Source of the DNA: Verrucomicrobia subdivision 6 bacterium
GTDB lineage: Bacteria > Verrucomicrobiota > Verrucomicrobiia > Methylacidiphilales > Verrucolacustridaceae
DNA: 7,456 nt
Reading direction: 5' to 3'
Assembly (NCBI GenBank): GCA_945866245.1
Contig: CAMBGW010000046.1
Location: 1 to 7,456, forward strand
The position numbers and the translations under genes were made by a program. The stretch's first letter is position 1. Every line of letters starts with the position of its first letter. Shown here one piece after another: positions 1 through 6,207 of this stretch. The notes beneath the pieces are model-generated. The model saw only the letters and a list, made by a program, of their open reading frames with translations, was not told where the DNA came from and did not search any database.

Positions 1-7
1 ATTGTTT

Positions 8-613
8 TCATGCTCTCGCTCGACTCACCCACCGGTTTCCCCGAATCCAAAACCGCCAAGGAAATCGCGCCGCTGGACCGGCATAGTTCACTCCCACTCT
101 TCGACCTGTCTCAATCTTTCCCTTGGGAACTTTCACCCCATCATCTTCGATCGATATCGGTCCGCAAACAAGATCACTTCCACACCAATCCATGCAGATT
201 CCCAAGGCTTGAGCCAGCGCACCCGGCCCCGCCGTCAACCGAAACTCCGACGCGGAAACTCCTCTTCGCCGCGCCATCTTTTCGACTCCCTCCAACGGCT
301 CCACACCACGAATCAGAACAGCCGCCGCTACCCCCTCCGGAGCTGTGACTACGTTCATCATTCGATGAATCCCATAGCATAAGTAAATATAAGCCGTTCC
401 AGGTCGCCCAAACATCGACTCGTTGCGAACCGTCCGACCTTTCCAAGCATGGGAAGCCCGATCCTGCGCCCCTCCATAAGCCTCCGTTTCAACAATGCGA
501 GCCGCACAATCCCCACTTTTTCCCTTCACCCGCACAATTTTTCCCAGTAATCCACGCGCGACCTTTACTGGATTCGGACCGGAGTAAAAGTGGCGTGGAA
601 CGATCCGCCTCAC
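8..613 (-). CDS. mpg: 3-methyladenine DNA glycosylase (AAG/MPG family)
   Basis: A 201-residue monofunctional base-excision repair glycosylase of the AAG/MPG family, which removes alkylated purines such as 3-methyladenine and hypoxanthine by cleaving the N-glycosidic bond. The sequence shows the family landmarks in order. ETEAY at residues 42-46 holds the catalytic Glu44 (Glu125 in the human enzyme) and Tyr46. His55 in ASHAW matches human His136. The GTAYIYLCYG segment around 72-81 carries the tyrosine that intercalates into DNA, and Asn87 in MMN matches human Asn169. The end, with RFWIRGNRWVS, matches the usual C-terminus, and the length is normal for bacterial members. The start is GTG at 611-613, overlapping the yggS stop (610-612) as GTGA, which points to translational coupling. 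No Shine-Dalgarno sequence is seen. Family assignment is firm; substrate range is inferred from the family. Confidence 0.94.
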   Translation of the reverse strand: MRRIVPRHFYSGPNPVKVARGLLGKIVRVKGKSGDCAARIVETEAYGGAQDRASHAWKGRTVRNESMFGRPGTAYIYLCYGIHRMMNVVTAPEGVAAAVLIRGVEPLEGVEKMARRRGVSASEFRLTAGPGALAQALGICMDWCGSDLVCGPISIEDDGVKVPKGKIETGRRVGVNYAGPAARFPWRFWIRGNRWVSRARA

Positions 614-1299
614 GGGCTTCGCGCACCAAACAGGGCTGTCCCGATTCTCACGAGGGTCGACCCCTCGGCAATCGCCACCGCAAAATCGTGACTCATCCCC
701 ATCGACAACTCAGGCAAATGAGCCCCTTGCGAATCTTGGAGCCGATCCCGAATCTCCCGTAGTTTCGAAAAGAACGGGCGCGCCATCTCCGGATCTTCAC
801 GGAACGGCGGAATCGCCATCAACCCGATCACCTCCAAACGCGATAAGGGCATCACCCTCTGAAGCAAATCCTCCACCAGCTCCGGAGCACATCCGTGCTT
901 GGCCGCCTCCCCCCCCACATTGACCTCCAACATGATCCGCATCTTTTTTCCAGCCGTCTCCAATCTCTTCTGCAGCTCTTGAGCCAAATCCAGCCGGTCG
1001 ACCGACTCAATCACATCGAAACAGTCGACCGCATCTTTCGCCTTATTGGTTTGCAGGCCTCCGATGAAGTGCCACTCCCCGCCCATCGGCATCTCCGGAA
1101 TTTTCACTCTCGCCTCCTGCACACGGTTTTCCCCAAAAAGCCGATGCCCCAACTGCCAGATCACTCGGATCTTTTCTGAATCCATCTTCTTGCTTACCGC
1201 CAAAAGCCTCACCGTTTTCGGATCCCGACCCACCTTCTCGGCCGATAACCCGATCTGCTTCTGGATCGAATGATAGTTTTCCTCAAGAACAGAGCTCAT
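610..1299 (-). CDS. yggS: YggS/PROSC family pyridoxal-phosphate homeostasis protein
   Basis: A 229-residue cytoplasmic protein of the YggS/YlmE/PROSC family, which binds pyridoxal 5'-phosphate in an alanine-racemase-like TIM barrel without known catalysis and buffers free PLP. Lys37 in LLAVSKK is the Schiff-base lysine. The signature WHFIGxLQTNK lies at about 76-86, and the C-terminal phosphate-binding stretch SMGMSxDF...GSTLVRIGTALFG at about 199-225. Length is typical. One oddity is that the usual WHFIGPLQ reads WHFIGGLQ here (Gly81 for Pro). The start is ATG at 1297-1299 with no clear Shine-Dalgarno sequence upstream. It is the first gene of a two-gene unit with the DNA glycosylase, overlapping it by 4 bases. 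Other genomes often place yggS beside proC or cell-division genes; neither is seen here. Confidence 0.95.
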   Translation of the reverse strand: MSSVLEENYHSIQKQIGLSAEKVGRDPKTVRLLAVSKKMDSEKIRVIWQLGHRLFGENRVQEARVKIPEMPMGGEWHFIGGLQTNKAKDAVDCFDVIESVDRLDLAQELQKRLETAGKKMRIMLEVNVGGEAAKHGCAPELVEDLLQRVMPLSRLEVIGLMAIPPFREDPEMARPFFSKLREIRDRLQDSQGAHLPELSMGMSHDFAVAIAEGSTLVRIGTALFGARSP

Positions 1300-1327
1300 G
1301 ATTAGTTAGGCTTGGTTTGCATTGGCG

Positions 1328-1356
1328 ATAAGGTCTGATAATAATGCTCTCCTTAT
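1328..1356. promoter_or_regulatory. Inverted repeat ATAAGG-N17-CCTTAT in the divergent yggS/LysR promoter region
   Basis: Six-base perfect arms (1328-1333 and 1351-1356) flank a 17-base spacer. The spacer contains GATAAT (1337-1342) reading rightward and TATTAT (complement of 1338-1343) reading leftward, each one mismatch from the TATAAT minus-10 consensus. The right arm overlaps the LysR start codon (1355-1357). LysR-type regulators often bind dyads in the region they share with a divergent gene, so this could be an autoregulatory operator. That is inference, and 6-base arms can arise by chance. Confidence 0.3.
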
Positions 1357-2284
1357 GCAAGTAGAGTCTTTTCGAGTATTTCGGGATCTGGTCGAGACTC
1401 GCTCCTTCAGCCGCTCCGCCAGCCTCAACGGCATCACCCAGTCTGCCGTCAGCCAGCAGCTCCGTTCGATCGAGGTTCGCCTGCGTGTCCCACTTCTCGA
1501 ACGCACCAGCAAACAGTTTGCCCTCACCCGTGAAGGCCAACTTCTCTATGAGGCCAGCCGCGAAATCATCGGCTACTACCAGCGCTTTCAACATCAGCTG
1601 GAAGAGATGCGAAATATTATCTCCGGAACCATCCGCCTCGTGGCGGTTCCTAGCCTAGGCCTGCACGAACTCCCTCCCTACATCAAAGATTTCCTCAAAG
1701 CCTTTCCCCAAGTCAAAATTCAGGTGGATTATCGCCGCTCCAATGAGGTGTATGAGACGATCATTGCCGGCGAGGCGGACGTAGGCTTTGTCGCGTTCCC
1801 CTCCCCCCGCAAGGGCCTCAAAGTGGAAACTTTTAAAAAGGATACTCTTCACATCATCTGCGCCCCCGGCCATCCCCTTCTCAAAAAAGGCCCCATCCAT
1901 CTTCCCGACCTTGCCCAAAGTAAGATCGTCTCTTTGGCCCCTGAGATGCCCACTCGCCAAGGGCTCGATAAAATCTTGGCAGCCCGAGGGCTGAAGTTTC
2001 ATCCCATGATGGAGTTCGATAATGTGGAAACCCTCAAGCAAGCGGTCGAAATTAACGCCGGCATCGCTTTCCTGCCCGCTTCCGCCATTAGCTCCGAACT
2101 TGCCAAGGGCACTCTCGCCATCCTCCCTCACCAAGGCTCCGAAATTATTCGGCCCTTAGGAATTGTTTCCCGGGCCAGCCGGATGGTATCCCCAGCGGTG
2201 AAACGCTTCCTCAAAGCTCTGAAAACGCCGCGAGAGACTTCCTCCTCACCCGCCCCAGAATCTGCTAAAACTGCCGCTTCATGA
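1355..2284 (+). CDS. LysR-type transcriptional regulator
   Basis: A 309-residue LysR-family DNA-binding regulator. The winged helix-turn-helix lies at residues 2-62, with the recognition region TQSAVSQQLRSIE at about 28-40 and the LLER...F.LTREG wing at 47-61. A linker helix spans about 65-90. The LysR substrate-binding domain follows from about 91 (GTIRLVAVPS) to 290, with the typical DNVETLKQAVEINAGIAFLP segment near 222-241. The C-terminus ends in a Ser/Pro/Ala tail of about 18 residues. The ATG at 1355 is chosen because it places the HTH at residue 2, as is usual in the family. An in-frame TTG at 1322 would add 11 residues with no family support. No Shine-Dalgarno sequence precedes the ATG, and a minus-10-like GATAAT lies only 12 bases upstream, so a very short or absent leader is possible. 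It overlaps the next gene by 4 bases (ATGA at 2281-2284). The effector and target genes cannot be told from sequence. Confidence 0.93.
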   Translation: MQVESFRVFRDLVETRSFSRSASLNGITQSAVSQQLRSIEVRLRVPLLERTSKQFALTREGQLLYEASREIIGYYQRFQHQLEEMRNIISGTIRLVAVPSLGLHELPPYIKDFLKAFPQVKIQVDYRRSNEVYETIIAGEADVGFVAFPSPRKGLKVETFKKDTLHIICAPGHPLLKKGPIHLPDLAQSKIVSLAPEMPTRQGLDKILAARGLKFHPMMEFDNVETLKQAVEINAGIAFLPASAISSELAKGTLAILPHQGSEIIRPLGIVSRASRMVSPAVKRFLKALKTPRETSSSPAPESAKTAAS

Positions 2285-2784
2285 CCAGCACCCCCACCGC
2301 ACCCTTGACCCCGCAAGCGCGCGCCTACGAAAGCATGCGGACTCAGGGACTCCGCCTCACTTCCCAGAGAAAAACGATTACCGAGGTCGCCTTCGGAACT
2401 CGCGAACACTTCACCGCTGAATCCCTCTTGACCCGCTCCCGCCGCCGCGATTCGAAAGTGTCTCGAGCCACCGTTTATCGGACTCTCTCTTTTCTCGTCC
2501 GTGCCGGGCTACTCCGCCAAGTCGGTATTGGCCAATCCTCCCCTCTTTATGATCCCAACTTTGCCGATCATCCCCGCCACGGACACTTTGTCTGTGTCGA
2601 CTGCCAAAAAATCGTCGAGTTTCATGACCACTGCTTGGACGTACGGGAATCGATTGTCACCAAGGATCACGGCTTCAGCCCGAAACGAGTCAACCTGCAG
2701 ATCGAGGCGACTTGTGACGCCTTACGCGAAAACGGGGTTTGCCCGAGAAACTCTCGTGCGGTTCAACCCAAATCTAAAAAATAA
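2281..2784 (+). CDS. Fur-family metal-responsive transcriptional regulator
   Basis: A 167-residue Fur-family repressor (Fur, Zur or PerR class). The N-terminal winged helix covers about 18-90, with GLRLTSQRKTI near 23-33, His43 in the HFTAE motif, and SRATVYRTLSFL at 61-72 as the DNA-recognition helix. The C-terminal metal-binding and dimer domain has the His cluster H97, H100 and H102, then CVDC (105-108), EF (113-114), H115, H117 and C118. The distal cysteines are C145 and C154, spaced C-x8-C, unlike the usual CxxC or CxxxxC. A low-complexity N-terminal extension of about 17 residues precedes the core; Met19 is an alternative but less likely start. The ATG at 2281 overlaps the LysR stop, suggesting co-translation. 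The 3' end overlaps the receptor gene tail-to-tail. Context with a TonB-dependent receptor and Fur-like palindromes favours iron control, but zinc or peroxide sensing is not excluded. Confidence 0.93.
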   Translation: MTSTPTAPLTPQARAYESMRTQGLRLTSQRKTITEVAFGTREHFTAESLLTRSRRRDSKVSRATVYRTLSFLVRAGLLRQVGIGQSSPLYDPNFADHPRHGHFVCVDCQKIVEFHDHCLDVRESIVTKDHGFSPKRVNLQIEATCDALRENGVCPRNSRAVQPKSKK

Positions 2785-5011
2785 TCTTTAAGCCCGCGTA
2801 CCAGTTGCGTGGCATGGCAGGGTCGATGCCATCTCCTCGAATCCGTGCGTAGTACTGTTTATTGAAAACATTGTTGATCCCGGCCACCACACTGACGTAC
2901 TCATTCCACAGCTTCGCTTCCAAGGTCAGATCCCAAAGATTATAGGCCGGAATGAATCGCGAATCGGCTCCCGTCAGGTTGTTATCACTGGCATAGCTGT
3001 GCCCGACATAAGTTCCCAAGAAGGAAGCTTTCACTTTACTTTGCCAGTCATAAACCAAGCCGGTTTTATAAACATAGTTGGAAAGATATTGCGGAGTTTT
3101 TCCCTCATTGGCTCCATTGATAAAGTTCCCGTTTTGCAACGTCAGGGCAGTGTAAAAATTAAGAGCCCCATACTCTTTCGACCAGCCAGCTGTCTTTCCA
3201 TCCTGCAAATCCCCCATGCCCATTTGGTCGTGGGCGATCCCGTCTGCGATTCCCACCAGATCCACCTGAAAAAGTAGATCCCACCCATAAACTCGGGATC
3301 GGCCCGAATTACTCGTGATATTGACCCCGCCCACCGCCGTCTCTCCGATCTGGTTGGAATAGTCGACACAAAATCCACTCGTATCGAAGGTCAACCACTC
3401 GGTCGGTGTTCCCCGAACTCCCGCCTCGTAGTTCCAGACAGTCCCCTCCGCCAAATTGCCCGAAACTCGCTGATTCGGCCCGGTGGGAACCGCTTGGGCA
3501 AAGGTGGGAGGCCGATACGCCTCCGACACATTGGCATACATGGCCATTTCTTGGGGCAACGAATACTCCACACCTAAACCAACCAGCGGGACAAAATTAT
3601 TCTGATTTTGAGTTCCAAGGGGTTGGCCGGCGGAAGATTTTTCCTGATCGATCTTCAAATCCACCGATTGCCATATATTTTCCATGCGAAACCCAGGAAC
3701 GACCGAAAGATCCCCTACGGTAAACTTATTTTCCACAAAGAAGGGTGCGTACCAGACCGATCGATCGCTCTGGTTCCGAATTTGTCCGGTATTCGAGGTC
3801 GGAGTCAGCCCCTGTTTGTCAGTTCTTGGGGAGGTCGTGTTATAGACCATAAAACCCGCAGTCAGAGTCTGAGACTCGCCCCCCAGATCCCAATCCCAGC
3901 GCCATCTTGGCTCCATGCCCCATGTGTAGAACTGCTGGGTCTCCAGCTGCGTGGTGGACTTTGTCGGCAAGGTCCCAAAACCACTGCCCTCTTGCCTTCG
4001 ACTCCATCGTCGGTAGTAGTCGAACCAAACACGGTAAGAAAAAAAGAGATCGTCGGAGAATTCTGACTCATGAATGGCCGAGGCCGCATATCGGCTCAGC
4101 TGAAACTCATCGTTAAATCGAGATGTGGCATTTCGGTTCACATTATAATTCACAGGGGTATTGGTCGTACTGTTATTCAATCGAAGCCCCCCTGGCTCGC
4201 CGTGACACTCATCATACCCATTCAACTTAAAGTACCAGCGATGCTTCGTATCCGCATCCAACGCCATGGTCAGATTTCCGTTGTTCAAGTCGTACTGGCT
4301 GTTGGCCTGTCGAAACCCTTGGGATTGTCGATGATTGAACCACCCATAATACCCCACGTTGTCCACCGTTCCGCCAACCGAGTTAAAGCTGGAGATATAG
4401 TCAAAGCTTCCCCCCATGGTGATCGACTCCGCGGTAAATTTTTTATCCAGAGGAGGCTTTCGCATGACAAAGTTAATCGCGCCCGCCGGTTGAGGTCCGT
4501 ACATCAAAGCCGCTCCTCCTCGAATAAATTCCATACTCTCCATCGGATAGGTTGGAGGAAGGTAATACGCTTCGGGATAACCGATCATATCAGCCTGAAT
4601 CGGAATACCGTCTTCCAAGACTTGAAAGCTTTGCAGTCGGTGAGGATCAAATCCTCGATAGGCGATACTCGCTAAGGGAGTACTCTCCTCCGGCACGACC
4701 AAGCCAGGCGTGGTCGCGGTAATCTGCCTCCAGTTATCATCTTTCACCTCAGGAAGGTAGTGAGCATCAATATTGGAAGTTCTCTTTCCCGCATTGATTC
4801 TTGTTCCCTCCACATCCGGCAAAAATGGTAGGCGGGTTTGAACATCGTAATCCGCCTCAACTTCCACCTGCTCCAATCTCACTATTTTGCCCGCGCTATC
4901 CACTGCCGCTTTTTCGGGACTTAAGTCTGCCGCCTGCTGTCCAAGTCCTACCTCACCACCACCCAAAAGAGTCAAAAACAGCCCAAGAAAAAATGGTCGA
5001 ACCCAGCACAT
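2774..5011 (-). CDS. TonB-dependent outer-membrane receptor, FecA-like
   Basis: A 745-residue outer-membrane transporter that imports a metal chelate using energy from TonB-ExbB-ExbD. A Sec signal peptide covers about 1-25 (FFLGLFLTLLG core, likely cut near GLG-QQ). A candidate TonB box is EQVEVEAD at 47-54. The plug domain spans about 62-186, with ITATTPGLVVPEES, YRGFDPH at 118-124, VLEDGIP at 131-137 and RGGAALMYGPQPAGAINFV at 164-182. These match the RG-D / VL-DGIP / YGPQ-GG-NFV pattern of ferric-citrate (FecA) type receptors. The beta-barrel runs from about 195 to the terminal Phe745, the aromatic end typical of BAM-inserted barrels; INNVFNKQYYARI near 715-727 is a classic last-strand motif. 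There is no room for the N-terminal signalling (STN) domain of E. coli FecA, and no sigma/anti-sigma pair is nearby. It is divergent from exbB-exbD-tonB, with two Fur-like palindromes between them. Ferric citrate or a siderophore is a reasonable guess for the substrate, not proven. Confidence 0.95.
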   Translation of the reverse strand: MCWVRPFFLGLFLTLLGGGEVGLGQQAADLSPEKAAVDSAGKIVRLEQVEVEADYDVQTRLPFLPDVEGTRINAGKRTSNIDAHYLPEVKDDNWRQITATTPGLVVPEESTPLASIAYRGFDPHRLQSFQVLEDGIPIQADMIGYPEAYYLPPTYPMESMEFIRGGAALMYGPQPAGAINFVMRKPPLDKKFTAESITMGGSFDYISSFNSVGGTVDNVGYYGWFNHRQSQGFRQANSQYDLNNGNLTMALDADTKHRWYFKLNGYDECHGEPGGLRLNNSTTNTPVNYNVNRNATSRFNDEFQLSRYAASAIHESEFSDDLFFSYRVWFDYYRRWSRRQEGSGFGTLPTKSTTQLETQQFYTWGMEPRWRWDWDLGGESQTLTAGFMVYNTTSPRTDKQGLTPTSNTGQIRNQSDRSVWYAPFFVENKFTVGDLSVVPGFRMENIWQSVDLKIDQEKSSAGQPLGTQNQNNFVPLVGLGVEYSLPQEMAMYANVSEAYRPPTFAQAVPTGPNQRVSGNLAEGTVWNYEAGVRGTPTEWLTFDTSGFCVDYSNQIGETAVGGVNITSNSGRSRVYGWDLLFQVDLVGIADGIAHDQMGMGDLQDGKTAGWSKEYGALNFYTALTLQNGNFINGANEGKTPQYLSNYVYKTGLVYDWQSKVKASFLGTYVGHSYASDNNLTGADSRFIPAYNLWDLTLEAKLWNEYVSVVAGINNVFNKQYYARIRGDGIDPAMPRNWYAGLKIIF

Positions 5012-5025
5012 CGATCAAAAGATAC

Positions 5026-5040
5026 TGAGACGCATTCTCA
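5026..5040. promoter_or_regulatory. Fur-box-like palindrome, receptor-proximal copy
   Basis: TGAGA-CGCAT-TCTCA is a 5-base perfect inverted repeat around a 5-base centre, lying 14 bases upstream of the receptor start codon. Against the 7-1-7 Fur-box pattern TGAnAATnATTnTCA it matches 10 of the 12 specified positions. The match and the symmetry are seen in the sequence. Binding by the neighbouring Fur-family protein is inference. Confidence 0.55.
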
Positions 5041-5056
5041 TAAACAATCTTTTTGT

Positions 5057-5071
5057 TGAGATTGTGTCTCA
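5057..5071. promoter_or_regulatory. Fur-box-like palindrome, second copy
   Basis: TGAGA-TTGTG-TCTCA has the same 5-base arms and 5-base centre as the copy at 5026-5040. The centres are 31 bases apart, about three helical turns, so dimers on both would sit on the same DNA face. It matches 9 of the 12 specified positions of TGAnAATnATTnTCA. It touches the candidate minus-10 element for the receptor promoter (complement of 5071-5076), so occupancy would block that promoter. Confidence 0.5.
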
Positions 5072-5101
5072 TTTTAGTCGTGACTCCTAAGCATGGGTCA
5101 A
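5071..5101 (-). promoter_or_regulatory. Candidate promoter of the TonB-dependent receptor
   Basis: Read on the minus strand, TTGACC (complement of 5096-5101) resembles the minus-35 box and TAAAAT (complement of 5071-5076) the minus-10 box, each with one mismatch to consensus. The 19-base spacer is longer than the ideal 17. Transcription would start near 5064, inside the second Fur-like palindrome, which suits repression. This is a pattern match only. Confidence 0.3.
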
Positions 5102-5108
5102 ATATGGT
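5080..5108 (+). promoter_or_regulatory. Candidate promoter of exbB-exbD-tonB
   Basis: GTGACT (5080-5085) and TATGGT (5103-5108) are separated by 17 bases; each matches 4 of 6 consensus positions. Transcription would start near 5115, leaving a very short leader before exbB. The element lies between the Fur-like palindromes and the gene. It is weak by sequence and other elements are possible. Confidence 0.2.
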
Positions 5109-5119
5109 TTGAAAATGCT

Positions 5120-5126
5120 AGGCGGG
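5120..5126 (+). promoter_or_regulatory. Candidate Shine-Dalgarno sequence for exbB
   Basis: AGGCGGG is an imperfect match to AGGAGG. It abuts the ATG at 5127 but lies 9 bases before the ATG at 5136, so if it is a real ribosome binding site the protein would start at 5136 and be 222 residues long. Few genes in this window have a Shine-Dalgarno sequence, so its weight in choosing the start is limited. Confidence 0.3.
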
Positions 5127-5804
5127 ATGAATTTTATGGATTTTATGAATCGTGGGGGAGCCCTGATGTGGGTTCTCCTTGCATTCTCCTTCGTCGCATT
5201 GGCGGTAACTATCGAGCGAATCCTCACCTACGCATCCTACGGCTACTCCCCAGATCGCTGGCTCCGATCCCTGCTGCAGACCATACGTACCTCTGGATCT
5301 GCCGCCGCCCTGCCACTGGCTGTTGCCTGTCGTCACCCCGTCGCAAGGGTTGTTCAAACGTATCTCGAGGAATTGAACCGCCCCACCAAAGTGCGCCAAG
5401 ACAATATACGTCGGACTGGATCGCTTGCTTTGGAGTCGGTGGAAAAAAACCTTCGAATTCTCGCCGCCCTCGCCCATCTATCTCCCTTGGTGGGGCTCCT
5501 CGGCACCGTGCAAGGCATGGTGGTGGCTTTTTCAAAGATTGAATCGATTCAAGGGACGGTCAAACCCTCCGACTTGGCAGGGGGTATTTGGGAAGCTCTC
5601 CTTACAACCGTCTTTGGCTTGTTGGTCGCAATCCCCTGCATGGCTCTGTACCACGCATTTGAAGGTCATGCGGATAAAATCGCCCGCCGAATGGAAATGG
5701 CTGTCACGTCCCTAGATGATCTTTTGAGTCCGTCCTCCCCCTCCACTGTCACCCCCAAGCCCCGCCAACGCGGCCAAGAGGAAGAGTTTTCCACCGTCCA
5801 GTAA
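5127..5804 (+). CDS. exbB: ExbB/TolQ/MotA-family proton channel subunit
   Basis: A 225-residue inner-membrane protein of the MotA/TolQ/ExbB family, which with ExbD turns proton flow into force on TonB. Three transmembrane segments are visible: about 13-33 (ending in the conserved E30-R31), 110-136 with the hallmark LSPLVGLLGTVQGM, and 153-179 with IWEALLTTVFGLLVAIP. Thr127 and Thr161 sit in the motifs that hold the conserved threonines of E. coli ExbB. A cytoplasmic loop lies between helices 1 and 2, and a charged tail follows helix 3. The start is uncertain: in-frame ATGs occur at 5115, 5127, 5136 and 5145. I chose 5127 because it gives the short N-terminus before GG-x-x-M-W usual in the family; a purine run at 5120-5126 is better spaced for 5136. 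It heads the exbB-exbD-tonB operon. TolQ is less likely because TonB and a TonB-dependent receptor are adjacent. Confidence 0.93.
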   Translation: MNFMDFMNRGGALMWVLLAFSFVALAVTIERILTYASYGYSPDRWLRSLLQTIRTSGSAAALPLAVACRHPVARVVQTYLEELNRPTKVRQDNIRRTGSLALESVEKNLRILAALAHLSPLVGLLGTVQGMVVAFSKIESIQGTVKPSDLAGGIWEALLTTVFGLLVAIPCMALYHAFEGHADKIARRMEMAVTSLDDLLSPSSPSTVTPKPRQRGQEEEFSTVQ

Positions 5805-5808
5805 TCTT

Positions 5809-6204
5809 ATGTTCACCCGACCCAAGCGCCTCACCACCTCCATCGATATGGCTCCCCTCATCGATGTGGTCTTTCTTCTTCTTATCTTTTTTATGCTCAC
5901 CTCCTCTTTCACCGCTCCCTCCCTCCAAATCAAACTTCCCACCGCCACCAGTCGTCCCGACTCCACCCCCGAAGTCATCCTCGTTGCCGTCGATCGCCAA
6001 GGCTCCATCACCTTACAAGGTGCCCCCATCCAGCTTTCTCAGTTTGAATCAAAACTGCGCGCTCTCTCCGCAAGTAAAAGTGATGCCAAGATTCACTTTC
6101 GCGGAGATCAAGAAATGAACTACGGTCTTTTTGTGGAACTGATGGATCGAGCCCGCCAAATCGGCATCGTTCAATTCAACTTAGTTCATGATCCTAAAAA
6201 ATAA
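5809..6204 (+). CDS. exbD: ExbD/TolR-family biopolymer transport protein
   Basis: A 131-residue inner-membrane protein of the ExbD/TolR family, the partner of ExbB in the TonB motor. A short cytoplasmic N-terminus (1-14, with basic KR) leads into one transmembrane helix at about 15-36. It carries the invariant proton-relay aspartate Asp19 in the motif D-M-A-P-L-I-D-V-V-F-L-L-L-I-F-F-M, equivalent to Asp25 of E. coli ExbD. A periplasmic domain follows (about 37-131), with the family's VAVDRQGSITLQG strand and a late segment near 108-120 (YGLFVELMDRARQ). Length is normal. The ATG comes 4 bases after the exbB stop, and no Shine-Dalgarno sequence is present, so translation probably depends on ribosomes finishing exbB. 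The pairing with exbB and tonB makes ExbD more likely than TolR. Confidence 0.94.
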   Translation: MFTRPKRLTTSIDMAPLIDVVFLLLIFFMLTSSFTAPSLQIKLPTATSRPDSTPEVILVAVDRQGSITLQGAPIQLSQFESKLRALSASKSDAKIHFRGDQEMNYGLFVELMDRARQIGIVQFNLVHDPKK

Positions 6205-6207
6205 TTT

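Noticed and set aside
1322..1354. TTG start extending the LysR protein by 11 residues
   Set aside because: The added residues have no counterpart in LysR proteins, where the helix-turn-helix starts within the first few residues, and the stretch overlaps the likely promoter.
1655..2134. A 159-codon open frame antisense to the LysR gene
   Set aside because: It lies wholly inside a gene with clear LysR domains on the other strand, has no family-like motif, and is explained by codon bias of the real gene.
2814..2832. Hairpin ATGGCA-N7-TGCCAT about 30 bases after the Fur-family stop, considered as a terminator
   Set aside because: The 6-base stem is not followed by a T-run, and the sequence is needed to encode the conserved C-terminus of the receptor.
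3865..3877. Perfect palindrome GAGTC-TGA-GACTC
   Set aside because: It lies inside receptor coding sequence (codons for E-S-Q-T-L), has no T-run, and does not have the spacing of the intergenic palindromes.
4070..4675. A 201-codon open frame antisense to the TonB-dependent receptor
   Set aside because: It covers the plug and early barrel coding sequence of an obvious receptor gene; its translation shows no recognisable domain.
5012..5126. A small RNA or small peptide gene in the largest intergenic gap
   Set aside because: The gap is about 115 bases and is accounted for by two palindromes and divergent promoters; no hairpin plus T-run or convincing short reading frame is seen.
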